A stretch of 64,000 nucleotides of DNA from Lytechinus variegatus (GCF_018143015.1 NC_054742.1:56615195-56679194), one strand, 5' to 3'. Shown: positions 34,901 to 43,900, counted from the stretch's first letter. A program made the numbers and translations. The notes: generated by a model from the letters alone, not told the origin.

Positions 34901-37900
34901 GGAATTCAAATACCCTTGATCCTCTTCTTTCTGACTCATTACTATTCAAATGCCATCCGCCGTGGACAATAGATAGTAAATTAAGAGGCTTTTTTTATAG
35001 GAGGAGATTATAATTTGTTTAACAAATTTTCGGCATTACTCCTATTTGTTTAAGATCAGTATGCTCGATCTGTAATGAAAATCATAAGATCAGTATGCTC
35101 GATCTGTATGAAAATCATAAATCATAAGTCAGAAAAAATTGGAACCAGTGGGATTCGAACCTGCCATCTACTGCTTTCCGGGCAGCGACTCAACCACCAG
35201 GCTATTCTGGTTCACGGTTAAGCCACGATGAACTGGAATTCAAATACCCTTGATCCTCTTCTTTCTGACTCATTACTATTCAAATGCCATCCGCCGTGGA
35301 CAATAGATAGTAAATTAAGAGGCTTTTTATAGGAGGAGATTATAATTTGTTTAACAAATTTTCGGCATTACTCCTATTTGTTTAAGATCAGTATGCTCGA
35401 TCTGTAATGATTCGATCTGACTTATGATTTATGATTTTCATACAGATCGAGCATACTGATCTTATGATTTTCATTACAGATCGAGCATACTGATCTTAAA
35501 CAAATAGGAGTAATGCCGAAAATTTGTTAAACAAATTATAATCTCCTCCTATAAAAAAGCCTCTTAATTTACTATCTATTGTCCACGGCGGATGGCATTT
35601 GAATAGTAATGAGTCAGAAAGAAGAGGATCAAGGGTATTTGAATTCCAGTTCATCGTGGCTTAACCGTGAACCAGAATAGCCTGGTGGTTGAGTCGCTGC
35701 CCGGAAAGCAGTAGATGGCAGGTTCGAATCCCACTGGTTCCAATTTTTTCTGACTTATGATTTATGATTTTCATACAGATCGAGCATACTGATCTTATGA
35801 TTTTCATTACAGATCGAGCATACTGATCTTAAACAAATAGGAGTAATGCCGAAAATTTGTTAAACAAATTATAATCTCCTCCTATAAAAAAGCCTCTTAA
35901 TTTACTATCTATTGTCCACGGCGGATGGCATTTGAATAGTAATGAGTCAGAAAGAAGAGGATCAAGGGTATTTGAATTCCAGTTCATCGTGGCTTAACCG
36001 TGAACCAGAATAGCCTGGTGGTTGAGTCGCTGCCCGGAAAGCAGTAGATGGCAGGTTCGAATCCCACTGGTTCCAATTTTTTCTGACTTATGATTTATGA
36101 TTTTCATACAGATCGAGCATACTGATCTTATGATTTTCATTACAGATCGAGCATACTGATCTTAAACAAATAGGAGTAATGCCGAAAATTTGTTAAACAA
36201 ATTATAATCTCCTCCTATAAAAAAGCCTCTTAATTTACTATGTTGGTCTAGTTCATAAATCTTGGACATAAGAGTAATCAAGTATCACTGAACATCCTGT
36301 GCGCATTTTAGGTCACATGACCAAGGTCAAAGGTCAATGAACTTTGGCCATAATGGGGCAATCTGTTGAATTACCATCATAACTTTGCAAGTTTATTGAT
36401 CTGACTTTTGAAACTTGGACATAAGAGTAATCAAGTATCATTGAATATCCTGTGCAAGTTTCAGGTCACATGATCAAGGTCAAAGGTCATGTGAGGTCAA
36501 TGAATTTTGGCCACATTGGGGGTATTTGTTGAATTACCATCTTATTTCTGTAAGTGTATTGGTCTAGTTCATAAAACATGGAAATAAGAGTAACCAAGTG
36601 TCACTGAACATCTTGTGCGAGTTATAGTAGTTTTCAAAGTCAGCACTGCTGCTATCTTGAATCACGTGATGCAGGTGAGACGGCCAGAGGCATTCCACTT
36701 GTTATGATTAGAAGCTATTTTTTTAATGTAGTCGCAAATCTTAAGCTCTTTTAGTGCAATGTGTGTCATTGATTTGAGCATCTCAACATGCCCTGTTTTA
36801 GCTGTGGCTATTATCAATAAATCAATGCTTATTTCATGGTTTCTGTCGTTTCTGCAGCAGCTTTCCATGAGGTGTCTGTCTATCCCAAGAAGGAGCTACC
36901 TTTCTTCATCCTCTTCACAGCAGGGTTGTGTACGTTCACTGCCTCGTTGGCACTCCTAACACATCAGTTCCCTGAACCCATGGGTGCTATCGCAAAAGCA
37001 GTGAGTATTAACAAGTTTTCTTGATTCTCCTGATTGGTACGTTCCTTCTTTCTCTCATGCATTTCTATATATCTCTACGTCAATCTTCCCTTCTGTCTCT
37101 CATCTCTTGTTGTCTATCCCTCTTTGTTACCTCTGTCTTTCGGTCTGTTTAGGATTGATTGCAATGGCCTAGCCACTACAGAATATCTTAATCCTAAACG
37201 TCCTTACTGAGAATCGTTTTGCGGGGCTGTACTATGTTTTAGTTTTTTGTCTCTCAGAATGGACTGGGCACGTTATAACTTATTTCATCATCTCTTCTCA
37301 TCCTTTCTATCCTTTTGTCCCTTTCCATTTTTTTTTCTTTTTTATCTGAAAATAATGCATGGGGTTTATTGTCATTTTCATTTACTTGGAGATAAAAGCT
37401 AGTTTTGGTAACGATCTCAAAATGAGTTCGAATAGAATCCAATAAAATGATCACCCAAGTGTTTATATTTATAAATGATAAATGTGTGCTAAATGGTTCT
37501 GGGAAAAATTGTGCAATTGCTGAGACATGAGCAAAATAAGCATGGAATTCCATAAAATGTCAGATATTTTTCAAAGCAATATTAACATCTATTAACTATC
37601 CCACATATGCCTTTTTGTGTTAGTGATCATCAGAATTATCTGTTTTCAGCTAAGATTTCATGATTTCACACAGATAAGTTTATTTCAATGTACCAGATCT
37701 AGATAAATGATAGTACGGTGTCAATTAACCTCGATTGTAAAGACTTTTTTTACATGATATATTTTTTGCTGAAACTACTTTCTTTTACCTCAGAGTTACC
37801 AGTCATACAAATGATTGTTTTAAACGACAATCATTTTGAGATATTGCACATCTTGCTTTCTCTTTAAGACATATATTATTGCTTCAAGGAAAGCATGCTG

Positions 37901-38071
37901 TATGATTACATGTATGAGATGTTGACTGTTACTATATTTAATGTTTATGCTTCCTCTCTTTCCATATTTTTGTAGTTCCTCTCATCTCTGTCGGCGCCGT
38001 TCAGTTTTGTGATGGAGAGACTTGAGGGCATCATACCAGCAAGCCTCTTACAGCAGTTAACACGTCTGTAA
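10776..38071 (+). CDS. ST7: ST7 family protein (suppressor of tumorigenicity 7), complete, 12 coding exons
   Basis: The gene is the clear orthologue of vertebrate ST7/ST7L, multi-pass membrane proteins with TPR-like helical repeats and a poorly known cellular role. Coding exons: 10776-10929, 21228-21310, 22185-22317, 23000-23170, 23979-24057, 24433-24587, 27811-27908, 30317-30504, 31668-31770, 32290-32533, 36861-37000 and 37976-38071. All donors are GT and all acceptors AG, and phases agree throughout. The sum is 1644 nt (547 residues), close to the vertebrate length. Recognisable blocks include [96 protein letters not shown] and [20 protein letters not shown]. Predicted membrane segments are near residues 16-39, 65-83 and 482-503. 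ATG 10776 is followed at once by a second ATG (10779). No frame damage is seen. The 10.3-kb first intron is full of mobile elements. Confidence 0.97.
11068..11551. mobile_element. MITE with long terminal inverted repeats, in ST7 intron 1
   Basis: TTCAAATATATTGCTGT near 11090 recurs inverted near 11518-11534, flanked by a G-run on the left and a C-run on the right. CCTGGGTC at 11060-11067 and 11552-11559 is an exact 8-bp direct repeat, consistent with a hAT-size target duplication. There is no ORF. Confidence 0.75.
11880..12209 (+). mobile_element. MITE fragment, TTAAAGGACAAG-end family (copy 1)
   Basis: The right end reads TGGACTTGTCCTTTAA. The interior (ATTTCATATCTCATATGACA, GAAATAATGAGTGGGG) matches, in reverse, the copy near 58156-58640. 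A third fragment of the family ends near 52087. The left boundary of this copy is unclear. Confidence 0.55.
12602..13040. mobile_element. MITE-like inverted-repeat element in ST7 intron 1
   Basis: The outer ends (12602-12640 and 13003-13040) are inverted repeats sharing CTAAAACTAGTTTACTGG and adjacent bases over about 39 bp. The words GGAAGATCGCTT and GTTCTCAC recur in both orientations inside, so much of the 440 bp is a decayed long inverted repeat. The chance ORF at 12686-12997 is not a gene. Confidence 0.78.
13317..14440. repeat. G-rich minisatellite, about 12 units, in ST7 intron 1
   Basis: Repeats of roughly 60-115 bp share GGTGGCAGCGGTGGGATAC, CCAAACTTAAAGCATTAA and TGTATTGTCTACCAATCATA, then a G-run of about 6 to 17 bases, then a TGTGATCACTAATG-like word. 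Units differ by small indels and by G-run length, and degrade toward the right end. Confidence 0.95.
15530..15945. mobile_element. Fragment of a GGGGCGGATC-ended DNA element
   Basis: GGGGCGGATC at 15534, a long G-run at 15551-15565, and a purine-rich tract at 15764-15890 reproduce in reverse order the terminal layout of the elements at 4505-5964 and 16926-19164. No second terminus is identified, so it is probably truncated. Translations of the purine tract are low-complexity and not a gene. Confidence 0.45.
16357..16524 (-). mobile_element. tRNA-derived SINE
   Basis: Read on the minus strand, a tRNA-like head has a box A-like TGGCTCAGTTGGCAGAGCG and a box B-like GGAGTTCAAACCTC. It is followed by a body containing GGCGCTGCACAGCGGCTATAG, then an A/T-rich tail near 16360. 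The head runs from about 16519 to 16449. It lies in ST7 intron 1. Confidence 0.8.
16926..19164. mobile_element. 2.2-kb non-autonomous DNA transposon with GCGAGCGCGAAGCGCGAGC motif array
   Basis: ACCTAC is directly repeated at 16920-16925 and 19165-19170. The ends, AGGGGCGGATCCAG and CTGGATCCGCCTATGG, share inverted GGCGGATCCAG. The interior holds about a dozen variants of GCGAGCGCGAAGCGCGAGC roughly every 100-150 bp (near 17100, 17212, 17330, 17407, 17527, 17643, 18002, 18150, 18495, 18606, 18727 and 18930). A polypyrimidine tract and G-run precede the right end. A separate MITE is nested at about 17664-17945. No transposase frame is seen. Confidence 0.8.
17664..17945. mobile_element. MITE nested in the 16926-19164 element
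   Basis: The left end CTGGGGCGGTAGTCTGAGG and the right end CTCAGAATACCACCCCGG are imperfect inverted repeats. Inside, ATTGGTATTCTGAGAA (about 17730) recurs inverted as TTCTCAGAATACCAAT (about 17831), with several TTTTATCT and AGATAAAA words in both orientations. Confidence 0.7.
19193..19440. mobile_element. Small GCGGATCCAG-ended element
   Basis: GAGCGGATCCAG at about 19195 and CTGGATCCGACCCC at about 19417 form a short inverted pair similar to the termini of the larger element just upstream. It is a probable internally deleted relative. No target duplication is resolved. Confidence 0.45.
20128..20168. repeat. Perfect 13-bp hairpin
   Basis: GCGGAAAATTTTA (20128-20140) is exactly inverted at 20156-20168, with a 15-base loop. 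It lies in ST7 intron 1. No function is evident. Confidence 0.75.
21228..21310 (+). CDS. ST7: ST7 coding exon 2
   Basis: Acceptor CCTACAG, donor GTAAAT. It encodes [20 protein letters not shown] and then SGLIL, nearly identical to vertebrate ST7. It ends in phase 0. Confidence 0.97.
21726..21910. mobile_element. Short MITE with 26-bp TIRs and telomere-like core
   Basis: Positions 21726-21751 and 21885-21910 are inverted repeats matching at 24 of 26 positions, starting ACATTTGCTCC. The interior contains CCCTACCCTAACCCTAAG and CCCTAACCCTAG, the CCCTAA telomere-type word. It lies in ST7 intron 2. Confidence 0.8.
22185..22317 (+). CDS. ST7: ST7 coding exon 3
   Basis: It encodes [20 protein letters not shown], then a variable Gly/Ser-rich stretch as in vertebrate ST7. 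The donor is GTAAAT. It ends in phase 1. Confidence 0.96.
23000..23170 (+). CDS. ST7: ST7 coding exon 4
   Basis: It encodes [20 protein letters not shown] and [19 protein letters not shown]. The donor is GTAAGA. It ends in phase 1. Confidence 0.96.
23186..23951 (+). repeat. Direct tandem duplication (two copies of about 385 bp) in ST7 intron 4
   Basis: The sequence from about 23186 to 23570 recurs from about 23571 to 23951 with small differences. Shared words include GAAGAAGAACCAATG, TTGTTATCCCCAGTTTG and AGTAAAAAGAAATGGATG. The second copy ends just upstream of exon 5. Confidence 0.9.
23979..24057 (+). CDS. ST7: ST7 coding exon 5
   Basis: It encodes [20 protein letters not shown] and ALEKSG; vertebrates have [20 protein letters not shown]. 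The donor is GTAAGT. It ends in phase 2. Confidence 0.95.
24433..24587 (+). CDS. ST7: ST7 coding exon 6
   Basis: It encodes [20 protein letters not shown] and the following helical region to the phase-1 donor GTAAGT. Confidence 0.96.
24697..26458. mobile_element. 1.76-kb non-autonomous DNA transposon in ST7 intron 6
   Basis: GTTTGGAC is directly repeated at 24689-24696 and 26459-26466. The ends, TAAGCCTGAGTC and GACTCAGGCTAA, are inverted, and the similarity continues for about 40 bp through ATCGATT and GTGTTCGA words. The 8-bp duplication suggests hAT-type mobilisation. Inside, a segment of about 430 bp is repeated (about 25360-25800 and 25808-26230; shared words GTTCGAGAAT, CTCTAAATTCATAT-like, GCGCATGC). 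No transposase ORF. Confidence 0.82.
26492..26700. mobile_element. Possible Tc1/mariner-type terminus
   Basis: TACAGTTGTGCTCAAAAGTT, followed by AGTGAGCCC, resembles the outer end of Tc1/mariner elements next to a TA. No matching inverted end was found downstream, so at best this is one end of a decayed copy. The right limit is arbitrary. Confidence 0.4.
27811..27908 (+). CDS. ST7: ST7 coding exon 7
   Basis: It encodes [20 protein letters not shown] and [13 protein letters not shown]. The donor is GTAAGT. It ends in phase 0. Confidence 0.96.
30317..30504 (+). CDS. ST7: ST7 coding exon 8
   Basis: Acceptor TTGCAG. It encodes [20 protein letters not shown] and [20 protein letters not shown]. 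The donor is GTGAGT. It ends in phase 2. Confidence 0.97.
31668..31770 (+). CDS. ST7: ST7 coding exon 9
   Basis: It encodes [20 protein letters not shown] and [14 protein letters not shown]. The donor is GTGAGT. It ends in phase 0. Confidence 0.97.
31935..32035 (+). repeat. Dispersed repeat fragment (CTCGCCTGAAC family, copy 1)
   Basis: TCTCGCCTGAACAAAGTTTG and the following GGTCTGTTGG words match about 58655-58765. Function and class are unknown. It is in ST7 intron 9. Confidence 0.55.
32290..32533 (+). CDS. ST7: ST7 coding exon 10
   Basis: It encodes [20 protein letters not shown], then [20 protein letters not shown]. The donor is GTAAGT, in phase 1, within ELLP(S). This is the most conserved block of the family. 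Confidence 0.97.
34142..34215 (-). other. tRNA-like sequence, array unit 1
   Basis: On the minus strand the 74 bases have a near-canonical box A (TAGCCTGGTGG) and an exact box B core (GGTTCGAATCC). There is a five-pair anticodon-like stem around a 7-base loop CCGGAAA, acceptor-like ends pairing at 6 of 7 positions, and a T6 run two bases after the 3' end (a Pol III terminator). The D and T stems contain mismatches and loop position 33 is C rather than T, so a working tRNA is doubtful. Confidence 0.75.
34474..34547 (-). other. tRNA-like sequence, array unit 2
   Basis: Same 74-base sequence and flanking T-run as unit 1. Confidence 0.75.
34807..34880 (-). other. tRNA-like sequence, array unit 3
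   Basis: Same 74-base sequence and flanking T-run as unit 1. Confidence 0.75.
35141..35214 (-). other. tRNA-like sequence, array unit 4
   Basis: Same 74-base sequence and flanking T-run as unit 1; the last minus-oriented copy before the array reverses. Confidence 0.75.
35668..35741 (+). other. tRNA-like sequence, array unit 5 (reversed)
   Basis: The plus-strand copy of the same tRNA-like segment, followed by AATTTTTTC. Confidence 0.75.
36001..36074 (+). other. tRNA-like sequence, array unit 6 (reversed)
   Basis: The second plus-strand copy, followed by AATTTTTTC. Confidence 0.75.
36861..37000 (+). CDS. ST7: ST7 coding exon 11
   Basis: It encodes [20 protein letters not shown], a membrane segment, and [16 protein letters not shown]. 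The donor is GTGAGT. It ends in phase 0. Confidence 0.97.
37976..38071 (+). CDS. ST7: ST7 coding exon 12 (terminal)
   Basis: Acceptor TTTTTGTAG. It encodes [20 protein letters not shown] and [11 protein letters not shown], then TAA at 38069-38071. The vertebrate C-terminus has the same L..QLTRI-type ending. Confidence 0.95.
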   Translation, partial: FLSSLSAPFSFVMERLEGIIPASLLQQLTRL

Positions 38072-40528
38072 AGACCACCGTCACCACCACCATCAATCAT
38101 CATCATCAAGCTAGGAAGAGTTATTTGATGTCATCATCTGCACCTCTACCGGCTTAAGTTCTCTCACCAACCAACACAAAGTTGCGTAAAATCCACCACT
38201 TTTTACCGGTGGCCTGCGACGGTTGGACTGTATGAGCTGTGCTATCAGTGTTTGTGTTTTATTTTTCTGTTCACGTCATACAATGTTGTGTTCGTTTTCA
38301 AATGGTTGGACATGGCTGTTCCCAGTTCCGCTGTTTTTTTCTTCTGTTTTCTGTGTCTGTGAAACCTATTGAACCTTGTGGCTGTTTTCTCTGAGCTTTT
38401 GAGAGAAAGAGAATCAGTTATTTACCTGCTCAGCGAAAGAAGAGAATTGGAAATGTTGAGGAGTAGGCTAAACATAATTTGCAGAATTCTTATCTGCACC
38501 ATGCATTCAGACATTTAACTTGTGGCTTATTTAATGTATTTGCTTGTTGTTTGAAAATAGCTTATGAAAAGTGGGCAAAATGGTTGTTAGAAAGTGAACA
38601 TATGAATTCTTTTCACTCCTTAGATTCAAGAAATTGCTCTGCCATGTGTCTGTCACCTCTAGGCATCCTAGATTTATTACAACTTCTTTACTCCAATTTA
38701 GAGAGACTTCAGTTTCCATTGCCAAGTTGTTTGTAAACAACTTGCTCAACAACAGTCCCTGTATGTTTGTCCTGGGAAATTTTCATATTTTACACATATT
38801 TTTTTTCTGCTTAAACCAAGTTCATATTTGTTAACAGTTATTAGTATATTCCACAACTGGTAAAATGCAAAGATTATCCCAATTTGCAATATGAATTTAA
38901 TTTTTGTGGTGAAAGACTAAAGGAAGGAATTTTATATATATTTTTATATGATTGATATCAAGTGTTTTGAAAAGTAGTTAAGGCAAAAATCTCAAAGGAG
39001 GGGTGACTTTAGATATCAACAAAGGCACACCCCCTTGTCTGTTCTCAAGAGACTTGCCATATTCTTCCTGCAGAAAAAAAATTATTCATCCAGTTTTCCA
39101 AGTTTTTTTGAAAGTGTAGTACGGTTTGAACAGAAGTGGGAAAATAGCACCCTCCGGTCCTCCCATTTTTCCCCTGACCGTGTCTCCACCATGAGTCCCC
39201 CACCCCAAGGTGTGCTCCTACATATGCTTTTCTCATTTTCTTTAACCGTGTATTAGAGTTGGGGCAATATAGCCCCTCCTATATTACAGGTTAAGCTTAG
39301 CCCACTTTCTTTTCTCAGTGTTTTAGCAAAGTGGGATAGCCCCACTTATAGTACAGGATTATTTGGCCTTGCAAAATAAGTGGATTACTTGAGCAATTGC
39401 AGTGCTAAGTGAGATAGTCCAGGGTTAAATTTGCTAACGAGAAAGGACACTCGGCCCAGTTAAGTGCAGTGCTTGATGTATACCCTAGTGGCAACGTAGC
39501 AAGCGCTTTTGTCCAATCAGAGATAAAGCGCTCATGATTGGCTACCACCAGTCCGGAAGTAATGAATGGACACATTTGCCAATAGATCTCAACTAGATTT
39601 TGACAAGAATTTTCGTCTAGCAAAGGAGAGCCAAAGTAGTTCATATACATACTTCCTGTCCTCAAACACCCCTGTATTATTGAACCCCAAATTCTAATCT
39701 TTAGGTTTGGGTTAGTACTTTGAGGTCTCTCATTCATCAGTTGGTGCTCACAAGTACAGGTGAATAATTTTACAATACATGATACTTCATGAAATGACTT
39801 GTACAGCTCAGTTTTGCAGCTGTATGAAGTTTTTGTATTATTTTTCTTACTCAACAGATGACTCTTGACTTATCCTCACTTTTTTTTTTATTTTGTGTCA
39901 GTTTCCTTTTAGCTACAACTGATCTCATGTTACATCTGATTATCTTAAAGAAGAAAATCTTAAAGACTGGGAAATTTCCAAAAAATGAATAATGTGGGGG
40001 GAAGAATATCAAATTTTTACCATTGTTTTGATATGATTTTCCTATTTTTCTTGGTGACTTTACCACACTATATTTCAATCAAGAACACCCTTATTTTCCA
40101 GGTACATTGGTTGGGAGTTCTGTCATTTAGATTTCTTTACCTCTCATGTTAAAAGTTTCCTGTAGGAAAGTCTGATTGAGCCCAAACCATGTTTAAAACG
40201 ATTAAACTGAAATTTACATGTACAAGAAGCATTTCTCTGATAAGGAAAAGCTGTTTCGTTTTTATGTTATTTACAATTTATAACACTGCAGGACAGGGTA
40301 TAACAGTACTTATTTTTTTGTTCCCTTTACATCCAACACATCTATTGTCAGTCCTGGAGTCTGTCATTATTATTTATATTTTCACTACAAGTTACGAGAA
40401 AGAGAGGAGTTGGTACATTGTAATTGCAGCATCTTGTTATCTCATTTTGTAAAAAAGATTTTATTTCAACAGGAATCATTTTAAAAATTCAATTTATAGC
40501 CATGGGCAGCATTACGAAATGTCACTAA

Positions 40529-40985
40529 AGGCCACTGCTCACCTTTTGACAGGTCTACGACCCGATTTTGAAAAAAAACCCCAGCATTTTGAATATTTTA
40601 TAATAATATAATCGGACAAACTTATCTTATTTGAGGTTCAGAATGCTTCTATCAAAATGTTCAATAATTGAAAGTCTTAAGTTTGCAGTAATGGCTAAAC
40701 TGGCTAACAGTCATAGCTAATCGTAGGATTGTTGTGATATCCTTACGATTCTGAATTAAATTCCTTGTAATAACTATGAAGAGGATTGAAATAGCCATAA
40801 ATTTTCATTTGATTATTAATTTTGCGATTCAGAGCTGAGGAAACTAATACATTTTCATTTGATTATTCATTTGATGATTCAAAACTACAAACAAGTTTGT
40901 TCCATGATTTAGTCTTCTCATAAATTGTTTTAACTTTTTATTTACAATTCGAGCCTCAGGCCAATCATAAGGTGTGCAGTGGCCT
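40529..40985. mobile_element. MITE, AGGCCACTGC-end family (copy 1)
   Basis: AGGCCACTGCTCACCTT at the left and AAGGTGTGCAGTGGCCT at the right are inverted, with weaker similarity for another 15-20 bp. A second copy lies at 50709-52136, where it is interrupted by other repeats. Confidence 0.75.
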
Positions 40986-43900
40986 CAAAGCTTAACATTA
41001 TATCCTGTGAATTATTAGAACAGTAATATTCTTGGACATAAAAACATGACACTAGGGCTCTGTGACACATATCCCAATGGTTGATCAATGGGCTCTTTAA
41101 TTGATCACATGCAAATATCAATATTACAAATCAACTATGTAATTAGTCCCTATCAAGAAATTTTGTGTTACAGTGCCCAGGAGTCCAGAAAATAATGAAA
41201 GCATTACGATTTTGTTGTATTTTTTGCATAGCCAAACCATAGCTTGAAATCATTGTTGAGTTGAATGTTTATTTAGAATGTAACTTTTTGTGTCTTTGGT
41301 TATAAGATGGATGTAACACACACACAAGCACCGGTCAAAATATTAGATATATTTATGTTGTGACAGTTTGCAACACTTCTTGCCAGTACAGTCAGTTTTC
41401 TTGTTCTTGAATGAATTTCCTTTATTTGCTACCAACTGAAGATTTTTAATTTCGGGTTGTATTACAGCGCACCTAAAATATATTTGATATTTCACTTTGA
41501 TATCTCAAGCTGGAAACGAGGACTCTAGGCTATCTGTTGAATGATGCTGTCACTTGCCTATTTCACATTAGTCTTTTCACCAATGACACTGTTAATGTGC
41601 AAAAATTGATTGAAATTAGGAATTCATCTACAAGTACCACATTGCACATGACACTTGGTATTTTATGTAATAGTGCACTTTAAAATGTTTTAAAATCTTG
41701 AAGATTTAAAAAACTGAGGGGGTATTTAAATATCTTGTTGATTGCCACAAGTGCACATGACTTTACAAATATTATAGTGATTATCTATGATGTGCAGGCA
41801 AACGGAAATGTTCAGTGAATGTGATTAACCCAAGCTGTCTAGTATGAGAACAGAGAGTAATATTTACTGAAGTCTTTTTTAATATGTTTAATTAAGTGAG
41901 GGTGTTACTTGCACATGTAATGAATACAAGATGTACCTTGTCTGTCTCAATGTTACAGATAGTAAACACCTTCAGTTTTGAACAGTGGCAAGTTTAATAG
42001 AAATTTTTGAGATATGAGTGAAAACTTCCTTAGTTCCATACTTCCAGCTGAATTAGCTTGTCAGAGTTTAGACTTAATGGCATGTATTTGACATAATGCT
42101 CATAATATGCAAATTTACAAGTCAACAATTTTATCTGGGTAATAATGATGATATGATCTTTACATTGGTTTTATATAATTATTGGTTATAAATTCTGACA
42201 GCATCTGGTGTTTCATTGAATCTGTCTTAAACATATTTCTTAATATGGAAATTGACTCTAATTTGTTTGAGCCATATCCAAGACATACAATCATGAAAAC
42301 AAGTACTTTGTATCTATTTTTCTTTTTAAAAGGTTTATTTCATTATCTATTGCATTCATTTTTCTAGAAGTGAAGCTTGTGTTTGTTTAAAAGTCACAAC
42401 ACTTGAGAAAATGATACCACCAAGATTCAGAATGGTATGAAAGGTCCTAAAAGTTACTGCAACTCTGGTTCTTCAAAGTCTAGGGGGTGTTGCAGGAAAA
42501 TATTTGCAATCAATTGCAAATTTCAGTTCCAATCTCCAAGTGATAAATCAAATTAACTCAAGCAAACCACTTTATACTTGCTGTTACAGTTACAAGAAAC
42601 AGACCAGCAATCAATTGCAAATTGGAAACTTTATTTCAATACTTAAAATTGATTTGGATGCCTTAAAAATTGATTTCTAGTTTCTTGCAGCACTCCATAA
42701 GAATTCTGATATTGTTGTGGATATGAATGTTGGAAAGCAAGCAGTTCGTCTATTTGTATGGTAATGTATAATGTAAGCCATTAATACCAAAGATAATTTT
42801 GAAACTGTAACATCATACTTCCACAGGTGTCATTAAGCATCAAGTTTAATACACATTGATCAGGTTCATTCTCTGTTCTAAATCACACATAGTCATCAGT
42901 ATTCATTGTAGGAAATCTGTAAGTAGACATTTAAAGTGACATCATGATTCATGAATAAAAATCAGTAAGATGAGCGTTTCTTAGGGACTAATGAGATACA
43001 CAAATTCACACAAATTGAAATAGTACTATATAGGTTCGTGCTTTAAAATAAATTATGAAAATGTTCCAATGCAGAGCGATGCTTTTCCTTTGGAAAGTCA
43101 AGTCAAACTAAACATTTCATATTCTGTTATGTGATCTTGCCTTCTCACAAAGAAATGTTCAGTTATTTCCATATGCCCCTTCCCTTACAGGGTCCTAGTA
43201 AACTAGATAAACATGGCTCTACATTTATTGTGGTATTTTGCTTTGATTTTTTTATCCTGGTATAAACATCACAATTTAGTACTCACTCTCTAGGCATCAA
43301 CTGGATAGGTTTACTCTCATAGTTTGTGTGAAGGAAATGAAAACATGAATATGGACATTATTCATGAATTTTATAGCCACAAGAAGCACAGTTGGTCTCC
43401 TGTGCTATAAATTTCTAGATGTATGTTTGTGTCTATGCTTTTCTGTCTTTGATTGTTAAACATCTGAGATGCAAACACTCAAGAAGGTATAGTGTCTATT
43501 CTAATGCTTCCCTTCATCCTCTCTCTTTTTTTTTCATTATTTTGATTTTTTCAATGCTTCCTTTTCTTCCGTTGCATCATTTTGAATGTTTCAATTTTTG
43601 TTGAGATGTTATATTAAGAGATCTTCTTATGAGGAGTGAAAAGAATTTCTATGTTACATGTTGAAATGCTGTCTGATGCAAAAAAGTATTAAAAAACAGA
43701 ATGACAAGAACTGAATGTTGTGCTTGCTTTCTTTCTTTTTTGTTATGAACAATATTTTTTGTGTTATTCAAAATGATTATGGTGACATTCTATTTTTATA
43801 CGAATGTGATGAATTTGAATTGGCATGAAGAGGATCATGATGTTGTTATTTGTATTTATCATTATACAATTGCCAGTGTGTTAATTATGTGTATGTGTCC

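Larger units (their letters stand above)
34014..36238. repeat. Array of tRNA-like units, four minus then two plus, flanked by 12-bp direct repeats
   Basis: Units of about 332-334 bp begin at about 34013, 34345, 34678 and 35012. A fifth, partial unit starts at 35344 and breaks at about 35410. From there the same sequence runs in reverse complement to 36238 with two further units. Each full unit has one tRNA-like segment, two copies of AGATCAGTATGCTCGATCTG, and an AT-rich remainder. TATGTTGGTCTA occurs at 34002-34013 and 36239-36250, exactly at the two junctions with the host repeat, as expected of a target-site duplication. The opposed arms make a palindrome with arms of about 0.8 kb. Units are nearly identical, so the array is young or homogenised. 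Confidence 0.92.
33175..36704 (+). mobile_element. TIR element rich in DR1 nuclear-receptor motifs (copy 1), split by a tRNA-like array
   Basis: The ends GTCTCACCTGCATAGCAG (from 33180) and GATGCAGGTGAGAC (to 36681) are inverted; similarity to copy 2 extends to about 33175 and 36704. The body is built of loosely repeated segments of about 185 bp with TTGAAATG..ATCATAACTT, AACTTGGACATAAG, AATCAAGTAT and CATGTCACATGACCAAGG words. Exact AGGTCAAAGGTCA occurs at 33377, 33569, 33761, 36324 and 36477. The segment 34014-36238 is a later insertion. There is no ORF. It is in ST7 intron 10. Confidence 0.85.

Noticed and set aside
34142-36074. Six functional tRNA-Ser genes
   Set aside because: The arms carry mismatches, the loop lacks the usual T before the anticodon, and the units lie in a mobile array; tRNA-like is the safer description.
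34014-36238. CRISPR array
   Set aside because: The repeats are whole units of about 332 bp with no short repeat/unique spacer pattern, and the DNA is eukaryotic.
39405-39854. 149-codon minus-strand open frame downstream of ST7
   Set aside because: No domain or conserved block is visible; likely chance in non-coding DNA.
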